Below, piece by piece: positions 1 through 6,030 of a stretch of 8,982 nucleotides of DNA. The stretch lies in contig JBGPHT010000232.1 in the NCBI GenBank assembly GCA_041484525.1, forward strand, positions 1 to 8,982, written 5' to 3'. A model generated the notes under the pieces. The model was not told the DNA's origin, searched no databases, and saw nothing but the letters and a program-made list of their open reading frames with translations. The position numbers and the translations under genes are program-made. Each line of letters begins with the position of its first letter. The stretch's first letter is position 1. This stretch comes from JBGPHT01 sp041484525 (GTDB lineage Bacteria > Acidobacteriota > Terriglobia > Bryobacterales > Bryobacteraceae).

Positions 1-153
1 CGAATTACCGCTCCCACCTTGCCGACGCCCGACAATCCTTCCGCAACTCAACCCCGTCTGTGGTGAAGACCTTTCGATAGCCTCAGCTGATTCGATGGCA
101 GTTATGCCTCTTCATTCGCCCCAATTGCGAAAGTCAGGCTAAGGTTTTCGGGA

Positions 154-186
154 GAGCCGGATGCGGGAAATCTGCATGTCCGGTTC
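154..186 (+). ncRNA. Group II intron domain V (catalytic hairpin)
   Basis: This is a 33-base hairpin. The lower helix pairs GAGCCGGA (154-161) with TCCGGTTC (179-186), a two-base bulge (TG, 177-178) sits on the 3' side, and an upper helix of about five pairs carries an A-rich loop. The AGC triad at 155-157 matches the catalytic triad position of bacterial domain V. The lower helix is intact, so there is no obvious inactivating change in the part visible. Confidence 0.85.
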
Positions 187-189
187 GAC

Positions 190-239
190 GAGGGGACAGT
201 GAGTCGCGGTTCAGCCGTCTCTCACTGTCCCTACTCTAC
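190..239 (+). ncRNA. Group II intron domain VI, branch point and 3' splice site
   Basis: An 11-base perfect stem (193-203 with 221-231) is continued below by GAG (190-192) pairing with CTC (234-236), leaving T232 and A233 bulged. A233 is at -7 from the splice site and is the probable branch point. The intron ends at C239 and the exon resumes at C240. The GTG at 199 inside this stem could be mistaken for the start codon of the following gene. Confidence 0.82.
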
Positions 240-1035
240 CGGCCTGACTGCTTTTGCCCAAACCAAACCGCAGTATGAGGTCTACGCCATCCGCTACGCC
301 ACCATCCCGGATTTTCAGGTATCGCAACTGGTGGCGGGCGCTGACCCGGCGCGCAAGATGGATATCGCCATGATGGTGTGGCTGGTCAAAGGGAACGGCC
401 GCAACATTCTGGTCGACGCGGGATTCTATCGCGAGCAGTTCTTCAAGCAACGGCACGTCACCGACTACGTCAAGCCCTCCGAATCGATCCGGCGCGCGGG
501 GCTCGTGCCTGAAGACATCACCGACGTCATCATCAGCCACATGCACTGGGACCACGCCGACGGCATGGGTCTGTTTCCCAAGGCGCGCATCTGGATACAG
601 AAGGATGAGCTGGAATACTATGCCGGATCGGCGTGGCAATCGCGGCGCACGCATGGCGGCATCGATCCGGATGATGTACTCGCGGCCGTGAAGTTGAACG
701 TGCAGGGCAGGGTAGGGCTGGTGAATGGCGACGCCCAGGAGGTGCTGCCGGGCATCACCTGCTACACCGGCGGCAAGCACACTTACGCTTCGCAATTTGT
801 GGCGGTGAATACGGCGGGCGGCGCGGTGGTGTTGGCGAGCGACAATATGTACCTCTACGAGAATCTGGAGAAGCACGTCCCGATTGCCGCCACGCTCGAT
901 GCCGAGTCCAACTTGCGGGCGCAGGATCGAATGAAGCAGCTCGCGGCGAATCCGAAGCTGATCATTCCGGGTCACGACCCGGCGGTGATGACGAACTTCC
1001 CGAATCCGCAGCCGGGTCTTGCCAGGATTCAATGA
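240..1035 (+). CDS. Exported metallo-beta-lactamase, N-acyl-homoserine-lactonase-like (3' exon)
   Basis: This is the 3' exon of a metallo-beta-lactamase-fold hydrolase; 264 complete residues are visible. The HxHxDH zinc motif is encoded at 538-555 (SHMHWDHADG). The third histidine is at 778-780 (GGKHT), the bridging aspartate at 841-843 (ASDN) and the last histidine at 973-975 (PGHDP). A tyrosine three residues after the aspartate (850-852) matches the spacing of the catalytic tyrosine in the AiiA lactonase, so lactone hydrolysis (quorum quenching or a related lactone) is the best guess. The exon begins with LTAFA-QTKPQ, which reads as the end of a signal peptide with an AFA cleavage site, so the protein is probably periplasmic or secreted. 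The start codon and first half of the signal peptide must lie 5' of the intron, outside the window. The first exon base is the third base of a codon, giving the insertion phase. The substrate is uncertain, since many secreted relatives are not true AHL lactonases. Confidence 0.85.
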
Positions 1036-1043
1036 GCGGCGAT

Positions 1044-2549
1044 CTATTTCGCGAACTGGCTGCCGGGCTTCCAGCGTGGGCGTTCCGGCGCGCCGGCTAA
1101 CGCTTCGACAACGCGGTCGAAGAACTCGTTGAACCGTGCGGCGGCGGCCGGAACCCAGGGCTGCTGCAAATCGTCGGCCGGGCTATGGTAACGCTTGGCG
1201 TACCATTCGCGGTAGATGATCTCTTCGGGCGATCCCTTCTCGTAGCCGAAAATGAATCCGACCGCGGGGACGCCGATCTGCATCAGGCTGTAGCGATCGG
1301 AGCGCGTGAGCAGGCGCCGCTCCGGTTCGGGATCGGGCTGGATGCGAATGCCCATCCGTTCCGCGACGGCGCGTACGGTATCGCCCATGGTGGATTCGTC
1401 CACCGCCAGGGTGGTGAGAGTCTTCAGCGGGAAGATGGGGCGTAGTTGATCCAGGTTGACGTTGGCCACCAGTCGGTCCTTCGGAATGGTGGGACGCGCG
1501 GCGAAATACTGCGAGCCGAGTAGTCCCTTCTCTTCTCCAGTCACGATCAGGAACAGCAGGGAGCGCTTCAGCTTCTTCTTAGCGGACTGGAGATTCCCGG
1601 CAAGCTCGATCAGCGTCGCCACGTAGGCGGCATCGTCAAAGGCACCGTTATAGATGCGGTCACCGTTCCACGGCTCACCGATTCCGTACCCGTCGAGGTG
1701 AGCGGAGACAACCACGTACTCGCTGGCGAGAGCTGGGTCGGAGCCGGGCAGCGAGGCGATGATGTTGTCGGACTGGATCTCAGAAATTGCCACCTTCATG
1801 GTGGCGCGCAGCGTGGCGGGGATGGAGAAATGCGGCCGTGGCTTACGCTGCGCCTGCAAGTCCAGCAACTCCTTGTAGGTGTGGCCGGAGCCTTGGAACA
1901 GCTCGTCGGCAAACGCCGGGTTGAAGCGGAAAGTTACGGTAGGCGGCGCTTCGCGCGCCGGCATACCAACGAGTGAGAAGGCCGTTGAGTACGCCACGGG
2001 CCAGCGCGGCGGCTCCGGACCGGCGGTCGAATCGATGGTGAGGATACCCGCTACGCCCGGCGACGCTGCGCCACGGCCTCCGCGCGTTCCCGCTCCGCCG
2101 AGCTGCACCATGATGGCGCCCTCAAGATCGTCGCTTGCAGTCTCGTTGCCTGCGAACACCAGGCGGCCCTCGATCCGCGCCGGCAGGCCGATCCGCGCGG
2201 CGGTCGTGATCTGGCGCAGCCACTCCAATTTCTTCACGCCGGCCTCGCGCACCAGTTCGACCGACGATTGGTCGGTACGCATCTCCACCTTGCGCATCGG
2301 TACACTTTGGTACCAGCCATTCTCGCCGCCTGGTTTCAGACCGGCACGCTCCAACTGCGCCACCACGTACCGGGCGGCTTTGCGGTAGCCTTCGCTGCCG
2401 GTGTCGCGGCCTTCCATGCCGTCGTTGGCCAGCGCTTCCACGTGCGACCACCAGCGGCGGGTCTGCGCGTCGGGTTCGGTGGCGAAGAGCGCGCAGGCAA
2501 GCAGGGCGGGGACGATGCGACGCAGTTGCATAAGTCGCCAGCGTAGCAT
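1044..2549 (-). CDS. Secreted M28-family zinc aminopeptidase with inserted PA-like domain
   Basis: This is a 501-residue exported metallopeptidase. The N-terminus has a basic stretch and a hydrophobic core (residues 8-23) ending near PDAQ, a Sec signal peptide. The M28 dizinc site is visible in order: H284 (SAHLDG), D305 (GAFDDA), the catalytic-base glutamate E339 and ligand E340 (TGEEKGLLGS), D367 (NLD) and H455 (YHSPADD). Residues of about 120-250, between the N-terminal segment and the catalytic core, correspond to the inserted protease-associated domain common in secreted M28 enzymes. The usual GANDDASG motif is GAFDDAAY here; the ligand Asp is kept. The likely role is removal of N-terminal amino acids from peptides outside the cytoplasm. 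The start could be ATG 2549 or ATG 2531 (residue 7); neither has a clear Shine-Dalgarno site and both leave the signal peptide usable. The gene converges on the lactonase-like gene with an 8-base gap and diverges from the gene at 2589. Confidence 0.93.
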   Translation of the reverse strand: MLRWRLMQLRRIVPALLACALFATEPDAQTRRWWSHVEALANDGMEGRDTGSEGYRKAARYVVAQLERAGLKPGGENGWYQSVPMRKVEMRTDQSSVELVREAGVKKLEWLRQITTAARIGLPARIEGRLVFAGNETASDDLEGAIMVQLGGAGTRGGRGAASPGVAGILTIDSTAGPEPPRWPVAYSTAFSLVGMPAREAPPTVTFRFNPAFADELFQGSGHTYKELLDLQAQRKPRPHFSIPATLRATMKVAISEIQSDNIIASLPGSDPALASEYVVVSAHLDGYGIGEPWNGDRIYNGAFDDAAYVATLIELAGNLQSAKKKLKRSLLFLIVTGEEKGLLGSQYFAARPTIPKDRLVANVNLDQLRPIFPLKTLTTLAVDESTMGDTVRAVAERMGIRIQPDPEPERRLLTRSDRYSLMQIGVPAVGFIFGYEKGSPEEIIYREWYAKRYHSPADDLQQPWVPAAAARFNEFFDRVVEALAGAPERPRWKPGSQFAK

Positions 2550-2568
2550 GGCGAGTCATGCCATTGGA

Positions 2569-2574
2569 TATAAT
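2569..2574 (+). promoter_or_regulatory. Probable -10 box (TATAAT) of the mutarotase-like gene
   Basis: A perfect TATAAT lies 14 bases before the ATG at 2589. It predicts transcription from about 2581, an approximately 8-base leader with no Shine-Dalgarno site, so translation would be nearly leaderless. No good -35 hexamer is visible at the standard distance. The whole divergent intergenic space is only 39 bases, so the minus-strand peptidase promoter must overlap this one or lie inside the neighbouring gene. Confidence 0.5.
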
Positions 2575-2588
2575 CGCCGTTCCTTCCC

Positions 2589-3500
2589 ATGACCATCGAA
2601 AAAACAAACTATGGCGGTTGGCCGAACAGCTTTCGCATCTCGAACGGCGAGGTGGAGGCGATCGTTACCGGCGACGTCGGGCCGCGGGTGATGCGTTACG
2701 GCTTCGTGAACGGACAGAACTTCTTCAAGGAGTTTCAGGAGCAACTCGGCAAGTCGGGCGAGCCCACCTGGCAATTGCGCGGCGGCCATCGCGTCTGGAT
2801 CGCACCCGAAGATCCGGTGAAAACCTACGCACCCGATAACGACCCCGTGATCATCGAGGTGCGTGGCGACGTGCTCGAAGCGACCGGACCAATTGAGGAA
2901 CTTACCGGCGTCGAAAAGCGGATGACCATCCGGATGGCGCCGCGTGGGACCGCCGTCGAAGTGGTCCACCGCATTCGCAACTGCGGCCGGGAAGCCATCG
3001 AACTGGCGCCATGGATCCTGACGATGATGGCGCAGGGCGGCGCCGGCATCCACGGCTTTCCGCCGCGCGGCACGCACCCGGAAGTACTGGCGCCCACCAA
3101 TCCACTCGTGATGTGGGCATTCACCAACCTCAGCGATCCTCGGTGGAGTCTGCTCCGGAAGTATCTGGTGCTGCGGCAGGACCCCTCGAACCCGATACCG
3201 CAGAAGCTGGGAAGTTTCAATCCGCACACGTGGGGCGCCTACCTGCTCGGGAGTGAGTTGTTCGTGAAACACACCGTAGCGGAAGGCCAGCCGGCGCAGT
3301 ATCCGGATTACGGCTGCTCGTTTGAGATGTTCACCAACGCGGACTTCCTGGAATTGGAGACTCTCGGGCCGCTGTGCAAGCTGGAGCCGGGTGCGAGCGT
3401 GACCCGCACCGAGAACTGGACGCTGCACCGCGACGTCCGCCTGTCCGGGTGGAAGGACGGCGAATTGGATCGCGTGATCCTGCCGCTAGTCCAAGGTTAG
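2589..3500 (+). CDS. Cytoplasmic protein with mutarotase-like (aldose-epimerase-fold) features
   Basis: This is a 303-residue protein without signal peptide or membrane segment. It is rich in beta-strand patterns, with motifs seen in galactose-mutarotase-fold proteins of the DUF4380/aldose-epimerase kind: GGHRVWIAPE (residues 65-74), a central APWILTMMAQGG segment (140-151), NPHTWGAYLLGSELFVK (211-227) and FLELETLGPLCKLEPGAS near the C-terminus (253-270), followed by TENWTLH. Proteins of this fold bind and sometimes epimerise sugars, but I cannot place the catalytic His/Glu pair with confidence, so no reaction is assigned. ATG 2589 is the first start after the TATAAT box. The protein is transcribed away from the M28 peptidase and ends 87 bases before the cytochrome/monooxygenase gene. 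Family placement is from motif memory, not a search. Confidence 0.8.
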   Translation: MTIEKTNYGGWPNSFRISNGEVEAIVTGDVGPRVMRYGFVNGQNFFKEFQEQLGKSGEPTWQLRGGHRVWIAPEDPVKTYAPDNDPVIIEVRGDVLEATGPIEELTGVEKRMTIRMAPRGTAVEVVHRIRNCGREAIELAPWILTMMAQGGAGIHGFPPRGTHPEVLAPTNPLVMWAFTNLSDPRWSLLRKYLVLRQDPSNPIPQKLGSFNPHTWGAYLLGSELFVKHTVAEGQPAQYPDYGCSFEMFTNADFLELETLGPLCKLEPGASVTRTENWTLHRDVRLSGWKDGELDRVILPLVQG

Positions 3501-3506
3501 CTAACC
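3495..3506. repeat. 12-bp perfect palindrome GGTTAGCTAACC over a stop codon
   Basis: The palindrome is centred on the junction between the TAG stop of the mutarotase-like gene (3498-3500) and the intergenic space before the monooxygenase gene. With no spacer it is a poor terminator and has no T-tract. It could be an operator about 70 bases upstream of the TATAAT box at 3564, or chance. Confidence 0.35.
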
Positions 3507-3563
3507 GGCCGAAATGTGACGTTTGCGGCGATTTTGATGGATCCAAACCACCCCGGACCTACG

Positions 3564-3581
3564 TATAATTGTTCTGAGAGG
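3564..3581 (+). promoter_or_regulatory. Probable -10 box and ribosome binding site of the heme/copper operon
   Basis: TATAAT occurs at 3564-3569 and GAGAGG at 3576-3581. The purine-rich site stands six bases before the third of three consecutive in-frame ATG codons (3582, 3585, 3588), which makes 3588 the best start. Transcription predicted from about 3576 would give a leader of only some 12 bases. No convincing -35 is seen. Confidence 0.5.
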
Positions 3582-3587
3582 ATGATG

Positions 3588-4886
3588 ATGAAGCTGTGGA
3601 TTCTGGGCCCTGCTCTAGTTGTGGTTGCAAGCGCAGCCACTAACTCCCCCGTGACGTTCAGCAAGGACGTCGCCCCCATTTTGCAGGCTAATTGTCAGGG
3701 CTGCCATCGGCCCGGCGAAGCGGCACCGTTTTCGCTCCTGACCTATCAACAGGCGCGCCCGTGGGCAAAGGCCATGAAGGAAGCGGTCCTTCTTAAGAAG
3801 ATGCCGCCATGGTTCGCGGATGCGAGCGTGGGTCACTTCAAGAACGATCGTGCCCTGGCCCAGAAGGACATCGATACGTTGACGAAGTGGGTCGAAGCCG
3901 GGGCGCCCGAGGGCAATCCAAAGGATATGCCCAAGCCGCTCGAATTCACCGAGGGCTGGAATATCGGCAAGCCCGACCTGGTCTTCGAAATGCCCGAGGC
4001 GTTCGACGTGCCTGCCTCCGGCACCATCGAATATCAGTACGTGATTCTGCCCTACAAATTCACCGAGGATCGATGGGTGCAGATGGCCGAAGTTCGTCCC
4101 GGCAACCGCGCCCTGGTGCACCATGTGATCGCCTTCATCCGCGACGGCAACTCGAAATGGAATCGCGACAAGACACCCGGCGAGGTCTTTCTTCCGGAGA
4201 AGAATTCGAAGGGCGAGCGCCAGGGGCTGTCGGGCGACATGCTGGCGGGCTACGCGCCCGGGCTGCCGCCGATCGAGCTTCCCGCCGGCACAGCGCGCCT
4301 GGTGAAGGCGGGTTCGGACATCGTTTTCCAGATGCATTACACCGCCAACGGCAAGCCCGGCCAGGACAAGACCAAGGTCGGAATCGTGTTCGCCAAAGAG
4401 CCGCCGAAGGAGCGGATCATGACACTGGCGGCGCTGAACCAGAAATTCACCATCCCTGCCGGCGACCCGAACTACAAGGTGGACGCGGAAATCGAGCTGG
4501 GCCACGAAGCCAAGCTGCGCGCCCTGCTGCCGCACATGCACCAGCGCGGGAAGGACTTCGAATACCGGCTGGTTTTTCCGACCGGCGAAACCCAGACCAT
4601 TCTCCGCGTGCCGCGCTACGACTTCGGTTGGCAGCTCTGGTACGAGCCGAAGGATGAGATCCTGCTGCCGAAGGGCACGAAGATTTCCTGCACCGCGCAC
4701 TTCGACAATTCTCCGAACAATCCGAGCAATCCCGACGCCACGAAGGACGTGAAGTGGGGCGACCAGACGTGGGAGGAGATGATGATCGGGTTCTTCGACG
4801 TCAGGTTCCCGGCCGACATGGACCCGAAGCTGCTTGCGCCCGAAAAGAAGAAGGTGCCGCTTAAGCGGACCGACGGAGACAACTAG
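3588..4886 (+). CDS. Exported heme-c / copper type II (PHM-like) monooxygenase fusion
   Basis: This is a 432-residue protein. A signal peptide (hydrophobic 4-16, cleavage near ASA-AT) sends it to the periplasm. A heme-c domain follows: C36-x-x-C39-H40, with M72 in a KMPPW motif as the likely distal ligand. Residues of about 145-410 match the two copper domains of peptidylglycine/dopamine-type monooxygenases. The H178-H179 pair (LVHHV) and H250 (QMHYT) fit the CuH site; H316-x-H318 (LPHMHQRG) and the Met of WEEMMIG (M398 or M399) fit the CuM site. So all copper-ligand positions expected of an active enzyme seem present. The family uses ascorbate as donor; here the fused heme could supply electrons instead (inference). 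The substrate is unknown. The start is ATG 3588; an upstream GTG at 3516 would place a charged, non-signal extension across the promoter. The next gene begins immediately after the stop and encodes a shortened paralogue. Confidence 0.87.
   Translation: MKLWILGPALVVVASAATNSPVTFSKDVAPILQANCQGCHRPGEAAPFSLLTYQQARPWAKAMKEAVLLKKMPPWFADASVGHFKNDRALAQKDIDTLTKWVEAGAPEGNPKDMPKPLEFTEGWNIGKPDLVFEMPEAFDVPASGTIEYQYVILPYKFTEDRWVQMAEVRPGNRALVHHVIAFIRDGNSKWNRDKTPGEVFLPEKNSKGERQGLSGDMLAGYAPGLPPIELPAGTARLVKAGSDIVFQMHYTANGKPGQDKTKVGIVFAKEPPKERIMTLAALNQKFTIPAGDPNYKVDAEIELGHEAKLRALLPHMHQRGKDFEYRLVFPTGETQTILRVPRYDFGWQLWYEPKDEILLPKGTKISCTAHFDNSPNNPSNPDATKDVKWGDQTWEEMMIGFFDVRFPADMDPKLLAPEKKKVPLKRTDGDN
4875..4879 (+). 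promoter_or_regulatory. Ribosome binding site GGAGA deciding a CTG start
   Basis: GGAGA lies within the last codons of the monooxygenase gene, eight bases before CTG 4887. No similar site precedes the later GTG codons at 4917 or 4923. This supports initiation at CTG directly after the upstream stop, with coupled translation. Confidence 0.55.
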
Positions 4887-5552
4887 CTGTTCCGCAGTTT
4901 CGCAGTACTGATCGTCGTGAGCGTGGCCCCCGCGGTTCACGCTCATGACATCATCACCACCAATCTCACCTGGACTCGCGAAATCTCCCGTATCGTTTAT
5001 AAGCACTGCGCCGGATGTCACCAGCCGGGTGGTCGCGCCATGTCGCTCGCAAGCTATGAGGACGCGCGTCCGTGGGCCAAGGCGATCCGTGACGAAGTGC
5101 TGGCGCGCCGCATGCCGCCATGGGACGCCGTGAAAGGGGTGGGCGATTTCCGCGACGACCTCAGCCTCTCGCAACCTGAGATGGATCTGCTGGTCGGTTG
5201 GATCGAAGGCGGTGCGCCCGAAGGAAATCCGATCTATCTTCCGCCCGCGCGCCGGTTCGATCCGCCCGCCAAAACGGCTGTGGGGAAGGGAATTGACGCG
5301 CGCCAGTCGTTCACCCTGACCGGGCCCCTCACGCTGACAGGCATTCGTCCCGGCGGTCCGATCGAAGTCACCGCCAGTCTGCCCGACGACACCGTGGAGC
5401 GCCTGATCTGGCTGCGCACCTTCCGCCCCGAATGGCAGCGCACCTACTACTTCCGCGAGCCGATCCGGCTGCCTAAGGGAACGAAGATCCTGCTGCACTC
5501 GGCCGCCGGCGCCGCCGCCCGCCTCATCACTTCACCTCCTCCGATTGAATAG
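4887..5552 (+). CDS. Exported heme-c protein, shortened paralogue of the preceding monooxygenase
   Basis: The proposed start is CTG 4887, abutting the TAG (4884-4886) of the previous gene in the same frame. It yields 221 residues with a clear signal peptide: MFR, hydrophobic 5-16, cleavage at VHA-HD. The later GTG 4917 would discard most of it and has no ribosome site. Residues 41-45 are CAGCH (heme c), with M76 in RMPPW as probable distal ligand. This part parallels the cytochrome domain of the upstream protein, including ARPWAKA and the EGGAPEGNP/EAGAPEGNP segment. The C-terminal part, around WQRTYYFREPIRLPKGTK (183-200), aligns with the end of the upstream copper domain (WQLWYEPKDEILLPKGTK). 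The double-His, QMH and HMH segments are absent, so it cannot be a copper monooxygenase. It may carry electrons to, or bind beside, its neighbour. Heme attachment is well supported; the role is inferred. Confidence 0.82.
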   Translation: MFRSFAVLIVVSVAPAVHAHDIITTNLTWTREISRIVYKHCAGCHQPGGRAMSLASYEDARPWAKAIRDEVLARRMPPWDAVKGVGDFRDDLSLSQPEMDLLVGWIEGGAPEGNPIYLPPARRFDPPAKTAVGKGIDARQSFTLTGPLTLTGIRPGGPIEVTASLPDDTVERLIWLRTFRPEWQRTYYFREPIRLPKGTKILLHSAAGAAARLITSPPPIE

Positions 5553-5573
5553 AACTGCGACCGCCGAATTTCC

Positions 5574-5605
5574 TTGACTGTATCAGTAAACTAGTACACC
5601 ATTAT
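5574..5605 (+). promoter_or_regulatory. Candidate promoter of the GntR-slipin-SYLF operon
   Basis: TTGACT at 5574-5579 is a good -35 hexamer. The -10 is less clear: CATTAT at 5600-5605 (spacing 20) would start transcription at or beside the ATG at 5611, giving a leaderless message; TAGTAC at 5592-5597 is closer but too near. No Shine-Dalgarno site precedes ATG 5611, which agrees with leaderless translation. Confidence 0.4.
5579..5598. promoter_or_regulatory. Imperfect inverted repeat, probable GntR operator
   Basis: A 20-base imperfect palindrome has the pattern TGTA-NN-AGT-NN-ACT-NN-TACA, with 14 of 20 positions symmetrical. It overlaps the end of the TTGACT box and fills the promoter spacer. 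Regulators of the GntR/YtrA type bind inverted repeats of about this size at their own promoters, so autorepression is the simplest reading. Confidence 0.5.
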
Positions 5606-5610
5606 TCTAG

Positions 5611-6030
5611 ATGAGCACCACGGCCAAGAATGGCAGGCGCTTCGAATTCCGGTTGGACGCCGGCAGCGGTGTCCCCGTTTACCGGCAGCTCATCGACCAG
5701 GTGATGGGCGGCATGGCGGCCGGCACACTCACCGGCGGCGATCAACTGCCGACGGTCCGCCAGGTGGCGGTGGATCTCTCGATCAATCCCAACACGGTGG
5801 TCCGCGCTTACCGCGAGCTCGAGATTCGGGGCGTGCTCGAAACGCAGCAGGGCACCGGCACCTTCATCAGCCACCAAAAGGTGAAGCGCGATGACGTCGA
5901 AAGACGGCGGCAGCTCAATCAACTGGTGAGCGATTTCGTGGCGCGGGCCGGCGCCGCCGGTTTCACTATCAAGGATCTACAGGAGCAACTCCATGATCGT
6001 CAAGACGAACCTGAACCTAAGCGGAGGTGA
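5611..6030 (+). CDS. YtrA-subfamily GntR transcriptional repressor
   Basis: This 139-residue regulator has a winged helix-turn-helix at residues 14-89 with the GntR signature: VPVYRQLIDQVMGGMAAGTL, then GDQLPTVRQVAVDLSINPNTVVRAYRELEIRGVLETQQGTGTF. Only about 50 residues follow, with heptad-like helices (93-130), which is the short effector/dimerisation tail of YtrA proteins rather than the large FadR or aminotransferase domain. A stop codon directly precedes ATG 5611, so this is the first possible start. The gene overlaps the slipin gene by 38 bases, so the two are co-transcribed. It probably represses its own operon through the inverted repeat at 5579-5598 and responds to an envelope signal; the effector is unknown. 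Confidence 0.92.
   Translation: MSTTAKNGRRFEFRLDAGSGVPVYRQLIDQVMGGMAAGTLTGGDQLPTVRQVAVDLSINPNTVVRAYRELEIRGVLETQQGTGTFISHQKVKRDDVERRRQLNQLVSDFVARAGAAGFTIKDLQEQLHDRQDEPEPKRR

Larger units (their letters stand above)
1..239 (+). mobile_element. Group II intron, 3' part (5' part lies outside the window)
   Basis: The 3' end of a group II intron is recognised from a domain V hairpin (154-186) followed by a domain VI hairpin (190-236) and a terminal TAC at 237-239, agreeing with the usual AY 3' end. Domain VI has an unpaired A (233) seven bases from the 3' splice site, where the branch-point adenosine is normally found. Bases 1-153 have no firm assignment. They probably belong to domain IV or to the end of an intron-encoded reverse transcriptase; a short open frame stops at TAG 78-80, but I do not recognise its 25 residues. 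The intron lies in the same orientation as the lactonase-like gene it interrupts, so splicing could restore that gene. Whether the intron is full length cannot be judged here. Confidence 0.78.

Noticed and set aside
1..80. A short open frame ending at TAG 78-80, considered as the end of the intron reverse transcriptase
   Set aside because: The position would fit, but the 25 visible residues show no recognisable maturase or endonuclease motif, so it is not annotated as a gene.
199..239. GTG 199 as the normal start of the lactonase-like gene
   Set aside because: These codons belong to intron domain VI, and using them would replace the first half of the signal peptide. Kept only as a possible start for unspliced RNA.
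211..1032. A 273-codon minus-strand open frame
   Set aside because: It is the antisense shadow of the metallo-beta-lactamase exon; the zinc motif is on the plus strand.
2556..3428. A 290-codon minus-strand open frame
   Set aside because: It is antisense to the mutarotase-like gene, rich in His/Arg, with no domain, and would run into the peptidase start region.
3516..3587. GTG 3516 as the start of the heme/copper monooxygenase
   Set aside because: The extension reads through the TATAAT box, is not signal-like, and has no ribosome site; ATG 3588 has GAGAGG and begins a proper signal peptide.
3615..5498. A 627-codon open frame on the minus strand
   Set aside because: It lies wholly opposite the two heme-c genes, whose motifs and signal peptides are clear. 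Its translation has a shadow composition with no recognisable domain.
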